Of a DNA stretch of 64,000 nt, positions 20,685-29,841 are shown in pieces. This stretch comes from Thermoplasmata archaeon (GTDB lineage: Archaea > Thermoplasmatota > Thermoplasmata > Lutacidiplasmatales > UBA184), in assembly GCA_021817605.1 (NCBI GenBank), contig JAKAUN010000015.1, positions 1 through 64,000 of the forward strand, written 5' to 3'. Made by a program: the position numbers and the translations under genes. Positions within the stretch are counted from its first letter, which is position 1. Every line of letters begins with the position of its first letter. The notes below the pieces were generated by a model that saw only the letters and a program-made list of their open reading frames with translations, did no database searches and was not told where the DNA came from.

Positions 20685-23252
20685 GTGGACCTCTCCGAGT
20701 ACGACCTGCCGTTCTTCCACCGGGCGGGATTCCGCCGGCAGAGCTGCACCGTGTGCGGCGCGGCGTTCTGGTCGCTCGGGGAGCACGACCGCTGTCAGGA
20801 GGCCCCCTGCCGCGACTACGGCTTCCTCGGAAAGCCGCTGTTCCGCCGCCCGTACGCGCTCCGCGAGATGCGGGAGAGCTATCTCTCGTTCTTCGAAAAG
20901 CGTGGCCACACCCGCCTGCGCCGCTACCCTACCGTCGCCCGCTGGCGCAACGACGTGTTCTTCACCCAGGCGTCCATCTACGACTTCCAGCCGTGGGTGA
21001 CGAGCGGGGCGATCCCGCCGCCGGCGAACCCCCTCACGATCTCCCAGCCGGTCCTACGGTTCATCGACCTCGAAGAGGTCGGACGGAGCGGGCGGCACCT
21101 CACGCTGTTCGAGATGCTCGCCCACCACGCGTTCAACCGCCCCGACCACGAGGTCTACTTCAAGGACCGCACGGCCGCGCTCTGTCACGAGCTGCTCACC
21201 GAGGAGCTCGGCGCCGACCCCTCGTCGATCACCTACAAGGAAGAGGTCTGGGAAGGCGGAGGGAACCTCGGCCCCTCGCTGAGCGTGGGCGCCCAGGGCC
21301 TCGAGCTCGCGACGCTCGTCTTCATGGAGTACCTGCGCGACGGGGAGAGCCTGCGGCCGATGCCGCTCACCGTCGTCGACACCGGCTACGGCCTCGAGCG
21401 GCTCACCTGGGCGAGCCAGGGAACTCGGACGGCCTACGAGGCGGTCTTCGGAGAGGAGTACGACGAGCTGCGGCGCACTTTCCCGCCGCGGGAGGCCGCG
21501 ATCCTCATCGACCACGCCCGCGCGCTCAACTTCCTGCTCACCGACGGGGTCGTCCCGTCCAACAGCAAGGCGGGCTACTTCGCCCGCCTCCTCCTGCGGC
21601 GCTCGCTGCGTCTCCTCTCGAAAGTGCCCGAGGCCCCCGACCTCGTGGCTATCCTCGAGCGCACCGGCCGCGAGATCGCCCGGGACTTCCCCGAGATCGG
21701 GGAGCATCGGGACGACCTCCGCAAGGTCGTCGAGGCCGAGAGGGAGCGCTACGGCGAGGCGCTCGAGCGCGCGCGCCAGACCATCCGCCGCCAGGAGGAG
21801 CGGTTCCGCGCGGAGGGGCTGCGCGCGAGCTCCGAGGACCTCCTGACGTGGTACGACTCCCTCGGCGTCCCGCCGGACGTGGCCGTCGAGGAGCTCTCGC
21901 AGCCACCGGCGATCCCGGAGGACTTCTACGCCCAGGTCGCCCTCCGCCACGAGTCCGAGCAGCCGACCACCGACTACGTCGAGCCCAAGGTCGAGCTGGT
22001 GCCGATCCCGGCCAGTGTCCCGGCGACCGAGGTGCTCTACTACCTCGACCCGTACACCGTCTCCTTCGAGGCGAAGGTCCTCCACGCCGAGGGCCCGGTG
22101 GTCGTGCTCGACCGGACCTACTTCTACCCGACCGGCGGGGGCCAGGTCGCCGACCGCGGCCACGTGGGCGAGCTTGCCGTGGTGGACGTGGCACGGACCG
22201 GCCCGTGGGTCGTCCACCGCCTGGAGCGCCCCGCCCCGTTCCACGCCGGCGAGCGCGTCCGGGGCCGGATCGATCCGGTCCGCCGCACGCAGCTCATGCA
22301 GCACCACACGGCGACGCACCTGGTCAACGGCGCCCTCCGCGAGATCCTCGGGCCGCACGTCTGGCAGGCCGGGGCCTACAAGTCTCCCGAGCTCGCCCGT
22401 ATCGACGTGACGCACTACCGCTCGCTCGCCCCGGAGGAGCTGCGGCGGGTGGAGCGGCGGATCAACGAGATCGTCCGCGAGGACCGCCCGGTGAAAAGCT
22501 ACTTCGAGAGCCGCAACGAGGCCGAGCGCCGCTTCGGCTTCGGGCTCTACCAGGGCGGCGCGGTCCCCGGCAAGGAGCTTCGGATCGTCGAGGTCGAGGG
22601 GTTCGACGTCGAGGCGTGCGGCGGCACCCACTGCACCCACACGAGCGAGGTCGGCGCGGTCTCCGTGCTTGACGTCGAGCGCATCCAGGACGGGGTCCTG
22701 CGCCTTACCTTCGCCAGCGGCGAGCGGGCGCTCGACCTGCGGGAGGAGCACGAGGCGATCCTCAAGGAGGCCTCCCGCCGGCTCGGCGTGCCGGTCGACC
22801 GCCTCCCGGACGGGATCGACCGTCTCCTTTCCGAGGTGAGCGAGAGCCGCAAGGCCGCGCGCTCGCGGGAGCGCACCGACCTCTCCTCGGTCGCGGAGCG
22901 GCTCCTTGCCGAGGCGTCGGCGACCGAGAAGGTCGGCTCGGTCACGGTCGTGGCAGCGCGCCTGGAGCTCGACCGCGCGGGGCTCTCCGAGCTCTCCAAG
23001 ATCCTCTGTCGGGAGGAGGGCCGGGTCGCGATCCTCGCCGGCGAGAAGGAAGGCAGGGGCACCCTGTTCGTGGGCTCTACCGCCCCCGGGGTCTCCGCCC
23101 AGGCCCTCCTCGAGGCGGCGAAGGGCCGGTTCCAAGGGAAGGGGGGAGGCAGCCCGGCCGCCGCGACGGCTCTCGGCGAGCCCGGTGCCCCTCTTGCCGC
23201 GGCGCTCGAGGCGGCACGCGAGGCGGCGCGGGCGGCGGCCCGTGCCGGCTAG
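20685..23252 (+). CDS. alaS: Alanyl-tRNA synthetase (archaeal type)
   Basis: RKSFFEKRGH-like motif, HHTATHLVNGALREILG, ACGGTHCTHTSEVG. Confidence 0.97.
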   Translation: MDLSEYDLPFFHRAGFRRQSCTVCGAAFWSLGEHDRCQEAPCRDYGFLGKPLFRRPYALREMRESYLSFFEKRGHTRLRRYPTVARWRNDVFFTQASIYDFQPWVTSGAIPPPANPLTISQPVLRFIDLEEVGRSGRHLTLFEMLAHHAFNRPDHEVYFKDRTAALCHELLTEELGADPSSITYKEEVWEGGGNLGPSLSVGAQGLELATLVFMEYLRDGESLRPMPLTVVDTGYGLERLTWASQGTRTAYEAVFGEEYDELRRTFPPREAAILIDHARALNFLLTDGVVPSNSKAGYFARLLLRRSLRLLSKVPEAPDLVAILERTGREIARDFPEIGEHRDDLRKVVEAERERYGEALERARQTIRRQEERFRAEGLRASSEDLLTWYDSLGVPPDVAVEELSQPPAIPEDFYAQVALRHESEQPTTDYVEPKVELVPIPASVPATEVLYYLDPYTVSFEAKVLHAEGPVVVLDRTYFYPTGGGQVADRGHVGELAVVDVARTGPWVVHRLERPAPFHAGERVRGRIDPVRRTQLMQHHTATHLVNGALREILGPHVWQAGAYKSPELARIDVTHYRSLAPEELRRVERRINEIVREDRPVKSYFESRNEAERRFGFGLYQGGAVPGKELRIVEVEGFDVEACGGTHCTHTSEVGAVSVLDVERIQDGVLRLTFASGERALDLREEHEAILKEASRRLGVPVDRLPDGIDRLLSEVSESRKAARSRERTDLSSVAERLLAEASATEKVGSVTVVAARLELDRAGLSELSKILCREEGRVAILAGEKEGRGTLFVGSTAPGVSAQALLEAAKGRFQGKGGGSPAAATALGEPGAPLAAALEAAREAARAAARAG

Positions 23253-23369
23253 CGTCTCCGATTGTTCGAAAGCTTTACCTTCTGAGCTTTCCCATTTTCC
23301 CTGCGGGTCACCCAGGATGGTTCGGTCGCTGCCGGCAGCGTCGCTCGGGCCCCGGGGCCCTCACGGTCC

Positions 23370-24917
23370 ATGAGTCGCAACAACGGCGGTGCGGTGGGCG
23401 GAGTGCCCCCTGAGGTGGTCTCGTTCCTAAGCGGAAAGGGCGGACGCTCGCTCATCGTGAAGGGCGGGGCGGGTACCGGCAAGACGACCTTCGGCCTCGA
23501 GCTCCTCGAGAGGATCGGCGAGCCCGAGAGGTCGTTCTACCTGTCGACCCGCGTCGGCGACGAGGCGCTCTACCGACAGTTCCCCTGGCTCAAGACCAGC
23601 GAGATGCGCTCGCGCATCCTGGACGCCGCCAAGCTCTTCCTCGACACGATCCAGGCCGGGGCCAAGGGGCAGCCGGCCGAGGTCCCCGAGACCGAGCAGA
23701 AGAAGATCCGAGCGGGCCGCGAGGTCCTCGGGAGCTTCGGCCAGGAGCACGGACCTCCGAACCGCGTCGACCGCACGCATCTGAGCTCGCTGCTCAAGCG
23801 CTCCCCGATGCCCGAGGTCGAGAACCTCTACAACCGCATCGAGCACGCCCTGCCGGCGAAGTCGCTTCTCGTCATCGATTCCCTCGAGGGTGTGACCCAC
23901 AAGTACGGTCTCGAGATGGAGGAGTTCGTCATGGCCCTCCAGAAGGACCTCGTGGAGGGCTCGAGCGCCGATGTCGTCATGATCCTCGAGAAACCCGAGG
24001 CCGGGGGGATCGAGTACCTGGTCGACGGTCTCATCTCGATCCAGCGCGAGGAGCTGGACGAGCGGCGGGTCCGCCACCTGCGGCTCGAGAAGCTCCGCGC
24101 GACCAACATCGGGCGTCCGCGCTACGCCGTGACGCTCAACGACGGTCGCTTCGAGGCCCTTGGGATCGCCAACGGCGCCGCGGCGCGGGCGAGCGGGCCG
24201 AGCTCCTGGACGCCGTTCCCCGACCCCGAGCGGTTCTACTCGACGGGGATCCCCGACTTCGACCGGCTCCTCGGCGGAGGGCTTCGCCGGGGGAGCTTCA
24301 ACGCCTTCGAGGTCGACGTGAACGTCGGGATCGACGACTACTACATGCTCTTCACGCCGACCTTCCTCAACTTCCTCGCGCAGGGACGCGGGATGATCGG
24401 CGTGCTGGCGGCCGGCGAGTCGCCCGAGAAGCTTCGCGAGTCGCTCATCCGCTACGTTCAGCCGAACCACTTCGACACGCGGGTGCGGATCCCCGACTAT
24501 ACGATCGCGGAGACCGAGGACCCGTACATCCTGCCGATGGCTCGCTACGGTCGGGACGAGGCGCTGCGGGCGATGGTCACGGCCGAGAAGGCCGCGGCGG
24601 GCCCGGACCGCAAGCCGTTCATCGAGTACATGGCTTTCGACACCTTCGAGAGCCTGATGGGCGACCAGGTGGCGATACGGATGTACTTCTCCGGGGTCTC
24701 GCGCACCAAGCACGTCGGCAACCTCGGGATCGGCCTGCTGAAGCCGGGCCTCCTGGTCTCGAGCGAGATCCTCAACATGATGGACACCTACTTCCGCATC
24801 GTCAACATCGACAACGCCCCGTGCATCTACGGGATCCGGCCGCGCACGACGATCTACGCGATCAGCCCCGACCCGGAGAAGGGCGCCCCGCATGCGGTGC
24901 TGACGCCGGTGGTGTAG
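23370..24917 (+). CDS. KaiC/RadA-GvpD-like ATPase; intact N-terminal P-loop domain plus a second KaiC-like domain without Walker A
   Basis: GRSLIVKGGAGTGKTTFGLELL Walker A; second half STGIPDFDRLLGGGLRRGSFNAFEVDVNVGIDDYYMLF resembles a KaiC domain start but has no GxxxxGK[T/S]. Confidence 0.8.
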   Translation: MSRNNGGAVGGVPPEVVSFLSGKGGRSLIVKGGAGTGKTTFGLELLERIGEPERSFYLSTRVGDEALYRQFPWLKTSEMRSRILDAAKLFLDTIQAGAKGQPAEVPETEQKKIRAGREVLGSFGQEHGPPNRVDRTHLSSLLKRSPMPEVENLYNRIEHALPAKSLLVIDSLEGVTHKYGLEMEEFVMALQKDLVEGSSADVVMILEKPEAGGIEYLVDGLISIQREELDERRVRHLRLEKLRATNIGRPRYAVTLNDGRFEALGIANGAAARASGPSSWTPFPDPERFYSTGIPDFDRLLGGGLRRGSFNAFEVDVNVGIDDYYMLFTPTFLNFLAQGRGMIGVLAAGESPEKLRESLIRYVQPNHFDTRVRIPDYTIAETEDPYILPMARYGRDEALRAMVTAEKAAAGPDRKPFIEYMAFDTFESLMGDQVAIRMYFSGVSRTKHVGNLGIGLLKPGLLVSSEILNMMDTYFRIVNIDNAPCIYGIRPRTTIYAISPDPEKGAPHAVLTPVV

Positions 24918-24939
24918 TCCCACCCGCGGACCGGGCGCC

Positions 24940-25596
24940 TCAACCGGGGAGGCCCAAGACGGCCACTCCGCAGGCGTAGAGGACGATCGCCGGGGCGAAC
25001 GTCATCGCGAGGTCGTCGTCCATCCAGCGCAGCTTGGGCGCCTCGACCGCGATCGCCACGGCCCCGGCGAGGGCGGCGAGACCCGCTGACGGGAGGAGCG
25101 GCCAGCCCCCGAGCGGGGAGAGCCCGGCCGTCGCGAGGAGGACCCAGGCGGCGTAGGGTGCCCACGGGTAGGCCCGCCGGGTCGCGGGCGAGGCCCGCAG
25201 CTCGCCGGCGAGCGGGTCGACCAGCGAGGTGCCGAGGACCACCGCCACGGCGATGGGCATGGGCAGCAGCACGACCGCTCCCGTGAGAGCGAGGGCGTAG
25301 AAGACGAAGCTCGCGGGACGGTCCTGCTCGTAGGCCCGCAGCGCGGGCAGCTCGACGCCGGCGCGCAGCCGCAACAGCTCGAGCACCAGGACCGCGACGA
25401 GCGCCCCGAGCAGCAGGTAGAGCTTCGGCAGGACGCCGAAGAGGACCGCCGGCAGCGGGTAATACAGGAGGACCGCCGCCCCCACCCCGTGGAGCATCCG
25501 GCGCCAGAGCCGGTCACCGAAGGCCTCGTCGCCTCCGAACTTGGCGCCGAGCCAGCGGCGGAACCTTCCGTGGCGATGGAGGCGGAGCGCCGTCAC
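24940..25596 (-). CDS. Dolichol kinase / CTP-dependent lipid kinase-like integral membrane protein
   Basis: Multi-pass hydrophobic protein with LLYYPLPAVLFG and LGTSLVDPLAGELRASPATRRAYPWAPYAAW. Confidence 0.6.
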   Translation of the reverse strand: MTALRLHRHGRFRRWLGAKFGGDEAFGDRLWRRMLHGVGAAVLLYYPLPAVLFGVLPKLYLLLGALVAVLVLELLRLRAGVELPALRAYEQDRPASFVFYALALTGAVVLLPMPIAVAVVLGTSLVDPLAGELRASPATRRAYPWAPYAAWVLLATAGLSPLGGWPLLPSAGLAALAGAVAIAVEAPKLRWMDDDLAMTFAPAIVLYACGVAVLGLPG

Positions 25597-25606
25597 CGTC
25601 TCCCTA

Positions 25607-25823
25607 CGACCGATCCGCGCGCCGCAGCACGGCGACGGCCGGGGTCCTGACCCACGGGCTGGGACGCCCGGCCAGCTCGAGGCCGAACGGGGAGAACGGG
25701 GCCCGGACAGGGTAGGCCGGCTCGTCCGCCCGGCCCAAGAACTCGTGGGGCGCGGTAGCGGACGCTCGGGTCGGAGTCCCGCGGCGGCCCGCGGGCAACG
25801 GAGGGGAGCTCAGACCCGGACAT
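25607..25823 (-). pseudogene. Possible small gene interrupted by a one-nucleotide shift in a C4 run
   Basis: ATG at 25823 has a TATA-like element (GTATAATC) 25-35 nt upstream. High-GC3 coding character switches frame at GCGCCCCACGAG, continuing as HEFLGRADEPAYPVRAPFSPFGLELAGRPSPWVRTPAVAVLRRADRS just before the next CDS. Confidence 0.35.
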
Positions 25824-25939
25824 CGGCGCGCCTTGGTCGTCGTCCCGGGATTATACGGTTGCGTCGTCCTAGGGCGGGCCGACGGCCGGCCCCCCTCCCG
25901 AGCGGAAAGCCTCTTTTCCGTAGCCGTCTCAGCGCGGCC

Positions 25940-26398
25940 ATGAAGGTCACCGTCCTGGTGGGGAGCCGCTCGGACCTCGAGCAGGCCGAGAAGGTCCGCA
26001 CGCGCCTCGCGGAGTTCGAGGTCCCGTGCGAGGTCCACGTCGCCTCGGCGCACCGCACCCCCGAGAAGGTCGACCGGCTCGCCGCCGACCCCGAGACGGA
26101 GGTCTTCGTAGCGATGGCAGGGCTCTCCGCGGCCCTGCCGGGCGCGGTCGCAGCGCGCACCCTCCGGCCGGTGATCGGGGTACCTCTCCACCGCGGCCTC
26201 GGGCTCGACAGCCTGCTCTCGGTGGTCCAGATGCCCCCGGGGATTCCCGTCGCATCGGTGGGGCTGGACGCCGCGGAGAACGCCGCGCTCCTTGCGGTCG
26301 AGATACTCGCCGTCGCGCATCCCGAGCTCGTCGGCCGCCTAAACGCCTACCGCGCGCGCTGGCACGAGGAGCCCGCCGCCCCCGGGAGCCGCGCGTGA
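25940..26398 (+). CDS. purE: 5-(carboxyamino)imidazole ribonucleotide mutase / AIR carboxylase PurE
   Basis: VLVGSRSDLEQAEK, VHVASAHRTPEKV, AMAGLSAALPGAVAARTLRPVIGVPL. Confidence 0.94.
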   Translation: MKVTVLVGSRSDLEQAEKVRTRLAEFEVPCEVHVASAHRTPEKVDRLAADPETEVFVAMAGLSAALPGAVAARTLRPVIGVPLHRGLGLDSLLSVVQMPPGIPVASVGLDAAENAALLAVEILAVAHPELVGRLNAYRARWHEEPAAPGSRA

Positions 26399-27342
26399 AC
26401 GACCCTGCCGCGTTCGTCCGCGAGGCGGTCGACAAGCTGCGCGCCGAGATTCCCGAGCGGGCGATCGTCGCCGCGTCCGGAGGGATCGATTCGACCGCCG
26501 CAGCCCTCCTCGCCGAGCGGGCCGTCGGGGAGCGGGCCGAGGCGGTCTTCGTCGACACCGGGCTGCTGCGCGCCGGCGAGGTGGAAAGGGTCGAGGGGCT
26601 CTTCCGGGCGAGCGGGCTTCGCTTTCGGACGGTGCCCGCCGAGGCGAGGTTCCTCGCCGCGCTCAAGGGGGTCTCGAGCCCCGAGCTCAAGCGCCGAAGG
26701 ATCGGCCGGGAGTTCATCTCCGTCTTCGAGGAGGAGGCCGAACGGATCGGGGCGGACCGGCTGGTCCAGGGGACGATCGCCCCGGATTGGATCGAGAGCG
26801 GGGGCGCGGGGCGCGACACGATCAAGACCCATCACAACGTGGGAGGCGTGCCGCGCACGACGCGCCTCAGGCTGGTCGAACCGCTCCGCGACCTCTACAA
26901 GGACGAGGTGCGCGCCGTCGCGCGCGAGCTCAAGGTCCCGGACTCCGACCGACAGCCGTTCCCCGGGCCGGGACTGGCCGTCCGCGTCCAGGGAGCGCTT
27001 ACCGCCGAGAGGGTGCGCCGCGCCCGCGTCGCGAACCGGATCGTCGAGGAGGAGGTCGACCGTGCGGTCGCCGCCGGCACGATCCGACGGCCGTGGCAGT
27101 ACTTCGCCGTTCTCCTCGAGGGGCGGACCGTCGGGGTGACGGGCGACAACCGCGTCTTCGGCGAGGCGGTCTCGGTCCGCGCGGTCGAGTCGGTGGACGC
27201 CATGACGGCCACCGCGATGATCCTCCCTGCGGAGCTGCTCGCCACGATCTCCCGCCGCGTCACCCGCGAGCTCTCCGGCGAGGTCGTCCGGGTCCTCCTG
27301 GACGTGACCGACAAGCCTCCGGCGACCATCGAGTGGGAGTAG
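26395..27342 (+). CDS. guaA: GMP synthase ATP-pyrophosphatase subunit
   Basis: IVAASGGIDSTAAALLAERAVG, LVQGTIAPDWIESGG, TIKTHHNVGGVP, RQPFPGPGLAVRV. No glutaminase domain in this ORF. Confidence 0.95.
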   Translation: MNDPAAFVREAVDKLRAEIPERAIVAASGGIDSTAAALLAERAVGERAEAVFVDTGLLRAGEVERVEGLFRASGLRFRTVPAEARFLAALKGVSSPELKRRRIGREFISVFEEEAERIGADRLVQGTIAPDWIESGGAGRDTIKTHHNVGGVPRTTRLRLVEPLRDLYKDEVRAVARELKVPDSDRQPFPGPGLAVRVQGALTAERVRRARVANRIVEEEVDRAVAAGTIRRPWQYFAVLLEGRTVGVTGDNRVFGEAVSVRAVESVDAMTATAMILPAELLATISRRVTRELSGEVVRVLLDVTDKPPATIEWE

Positions 27343-27393
27343 CCCGGTCCCCGGAGCAGGATTATCTACCTCTCCCCTCGTGGGAGCTGGTCG

Positions 27394-27621
27394 ATGAAGG
27401 GGAGTCGTGCGCCCGAGGCCGGCGTCCGCACGCTCCGCATCCCCGAGGAGACGGCCCGGCAGATCGAGGCCCGCCTCAAGGGCTCGGCGTTCGACTCGGT
27501 GGACGGCTTCGTCGCCTTCGTCCTCGCGCGGCTCCTCGAGGAGCCCGGCGGCCCGGGCCTCAGCGAGGAGGAGGAGCGCACGCTCAAGGAGCGGCTGCGC
27601 TCGCTCGGCTACATCGACTGA
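27394..27621 (+). CDS. Small ribbon-helix-helix-like protein
   Basis: VRTLRIPEETARQIEARLKGSAFDSVDGFVAFVLARLLEE...LSEEEERTLKERLRSLGYID. Confidence 0.65.
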   Translation: MKGSRAPEAGVRTLRIPEETARQIEARLKGSAFDSVDGFVAFVLARLLEEPGGPGLSEEEERTLKERLRSLGYID

Positions 27622-27668
27622 GCTCGGCGGCCCGCCAACGCTTTTTTCCGACCCGACCTTCCCTCGGC

Positions 27669-27974
27669 GTGCTCAGCTGCCCGTTCTGCGGCGCCTCCGA
27701 GACCGACCGGTTCGACCTCGAGGGGCGGCGGTTCCTCGTCTTCGCCTGCATGTTCACCCCGGCGGTCGACCCGTCGACGCCGGAGGCGGAGCTTCCCGCG
27801 CTCTTGCGGCGCGAGTTCTCCGCCGGCGACGCTCCGGGCTACTTTCGGAGCATGTGCGACCGGCTGCACCTCTACGTCGCGGACGGAGAGGGAGCTCGCC
27901 ATCTCCGGGGCGAGAGCACGCCCCCGGCAGGACCGGACGGAGAGAAGCGGGTCCGGCCGCGACCCCCCGGGTGA
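27669..27974 (+). CDS. Zinc-ribbon-containing hypothetical protein (GTG start)
   Basis: VLSCPFCGASETDRFDLEGRRFLVFACMFTPAVDPS; codon usage consistent with coding. Confidence 0.6.
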   Translation: MLSCPFCGASETDRFDLEGRRFLVFACMFTPAVDPSTPEAELPALLRREFSAGDAPGYFRSMCDRLHLYVADGEGARHLRGESTPPAGPDGEKRVRPRPPG

Positions 27975-27989
27975 CACCCGCCCGTCGGT

Positions 27990-28874
27990 TCAGGCCGGGG
28001 GGGCGGGGGGGATCTGGGCGACCGCGGGCCCGGTCGGCACCAGGTGCCGCGGAAGACCGAGCTCCTCGGGACTCGCGCCGAAGGCGAGTCCGACCAGCTG
28101 AGGAAGGTGGAAGATCGGCATGTCGAGCCGGCGGCCGACCGCATGCTCGGCTTTGTTCTGGTAGCCGTCCAGCGAGATGTGGCAGAGCGGGCAAGGCGTG
28201 GCCATCGCGTCGGCGCCGTGGTCCTTCGCGTCGGCGATCTGGCGGCCCGCGATGGTGTTGGCCGTCTGCGGCCGGACGAACAGGACCGGGAACCCGCAGC
28301 ACATCACCCGGCCCCGGTAGAGCACCGGGTCGGCGCCGAGCGCGGCCAGGAGGTCCTCGAAGGCGTGCGGCTCCTCGCCGGACTCCCACGCCATCTCGTC
28401 CGACGGACGAAGGATGTGGCAGCCGTAGAAGGCGCCGACCTTGAGGCCGCCCAGAGGCCGTCGGACACGGGCCCGGATCGCGTCGAGGCCGATGTCCTCG
28501 ACCAGGACGCGGAGAAGGTGCTTGACCTTCACCGACCCGCGGTAGCTGATCCCGAGGGGAACGAGCGCCCCGTCGACCTTCGTCCGGACCTTGGGGTCCT
28601 TGAGGCGGAGGTTGGCGAGCTGGAGCATCCCCTGGCAGGTCGAACAGACCGTCATGAGGTCGAGGCCGGCGCCTTCGGCGAGGGCGAGGTTGCGTGCGTT
28701 GATCGCGACGTTGAGCACCTCGTTCGCCTCGTCGACGAACCCCGAGCCGCAGCAGGAGAACTTCGGGAACCCCACGAGCTCGATGCCGAGCGCCTGACAG
28801 ACCCAGCGGGTCGCGAGGTCGAGCTCGCGGCCGCTCTCCTGGGCGACGCAGCCGGGATAGTAGGCGATCTTCAC
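27990..28874 (-). CDS. HdrB/SdhE-like protein with two CCG cysteine-rich domains
   Basis: YYPGCVAQ...FSCCGSGF...CSTCQGM and YGCHILRPS...MCCGFPVLF...CPLCHISLDGYQ; downstream of sdhB. Confidence 0.88.
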   Translation of the reverse strand: MKIAYYPGCVAQESGRELDLATRWVCQALGIELVGFPKFSCCGSGFVDEANEVLNVAINARNLALAEGAGLDLMTVCSTCQGMLQLANLRLKDPKVRTKVDGALVPLGISYRGSVKVKHLLRVLVEDIGLDAIRARVRRPLGGLKVGAFYGCHILRPSDEMAWESGEEPHAFEDLLAALGADPVLYRGRVMCCGFPVLFVRPQTANTIAGRQIADAKDHGADAMATPCPLCHISLDGYQNKAEHAVGRRLDMPIFHLPQLVGLAFGASPEELGLPRHLVPTGPAVAQIPPAPPA

Positions 28875-29839
28875 TTCTCGTCTCCCTTGTCGAGCGCGGC
28901 GTAGATCTGGTCGAGCTCCGCCATCCCCTCGATCGGGTGCGGCCGTCGGGCGACCTCGGGCTTCTTCCGCCAGAGACGGATCCCCTGGCCGAGCTGACCG
29001 GCGAAGCCGCCGAGCCCCAGGGTGGCGCGCGCGAGCCGCATCTCGTTGAGGAGGCCCGCTCCCTTGAGGTTCTCCTTGAAGCCGACCGCGTGACGCGAGC
29101 CGGCCTCGGTCGCTCCCTGGACGGCGATCGCCATCTCCTTGAGGTCGCGTATCCGCTCGGAGGGCCGTACGTTCTTCGGGCAGGAGTCGGTGCACAGGTG
29201 GCATCGCAGGCAGAGCCAGAGCCCGGAAGCCTGGATGCGGACCAGGCGGTCCTGGTGCCCCCCGTCCCTAGGGTCGACCACGAACCGGTAGAGCTTGGCG
29301 AGCGCCATCGGGCCGGGGAACTCGGGGTCGGCTCCGACGGCGGGACAGGCCGAGTAGCAGGAGGCGCAGGCGATGCAGCGGGGAGTGTCGTGGAACCTCT
29401 CGACCTCTTGGGGGCTCATCGACGTGGGCCGGCCCACGGGCATCGGGTGGTCCGGGTCGGGCTTGAGGTGCGGCTCGATCGACTCGTAGCGGTCCCAGAA
29501 CGGCTTCTGGTTGACCACGAGGTCGCGGACGACCGGCTGATTGGCCATCGGTTCGACCACGATGCGGCCGTGCCTCTCGATCTCGGGACCCACCGGCGTC
29601 TCGCAGGCGAGCCGGCTCTTCGAGTTGATCTGCATCGCGCACGATCCGCAGATCGCGCTGCGGCAGCTGTAGCGCAGGCTGAGCGTGGGATCGATCTCGG
29701 CGCGCACCCGGAGCAGCGCCGAGAGGACCGGCGTGTGGGGCGTGAGCTCGACCGTGTAGCGCTGGTAGCGTGGCACGCGGTCGCGACCGGGCTGGAAACG
29801 GTAGACCTCTAGCGGAACGGAGACCGTGGCTTCGGCCAT
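28871..29839 (-). CDS. sdhB: Succinate dehydrogenase/fumarate reductase iron-sulfur subunit
   Basis: SCRSAICGSCAMQINSKSRLAC (2Fe-2S), CIACASCYSACPA, CLRCHLCTDSCPKN. Confidence 0.95.
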   Translation of the reverse strand: MAEATVSVPLEVYRFQPGRDRVPRYQRYTVELTPHTPVLSALLRVRAEIDPTLSLRYSCRSAICGSCAMQINSKSRLACETPVGPEIERHGRIVVEPMANQPVVRDLVVNQKPFWDRYESIEPHLKPDPDHPMPVGRPTSMSPQEVERFHDTPRCIACASCYSACPAVGADPEFPGPMALAKLYRFVVDPRDGGHQDRLVRIQASGLWLCLRCHLCTDSCPKNVRPSERIRDLKEMAIAVQGATEAGSRHAVGFKENLKGAGLLNEMRLARATLGLGGFAGQLGQGIRLWRKKPEVARRPHPIEGMAELDQIYAALDKGDEK

Positions 29840-29841
29840 CG

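Noticed and set aside
27394-27974. Ribbon-helix-helix-like protein plus zinc-ribbon protein as a toxin-antitoxin pair
   Set aside because: The second protein has no RelE/VapC/HicA-like features, the genes do not overlap, and the first resembles small stand-alone archaeal proteins.
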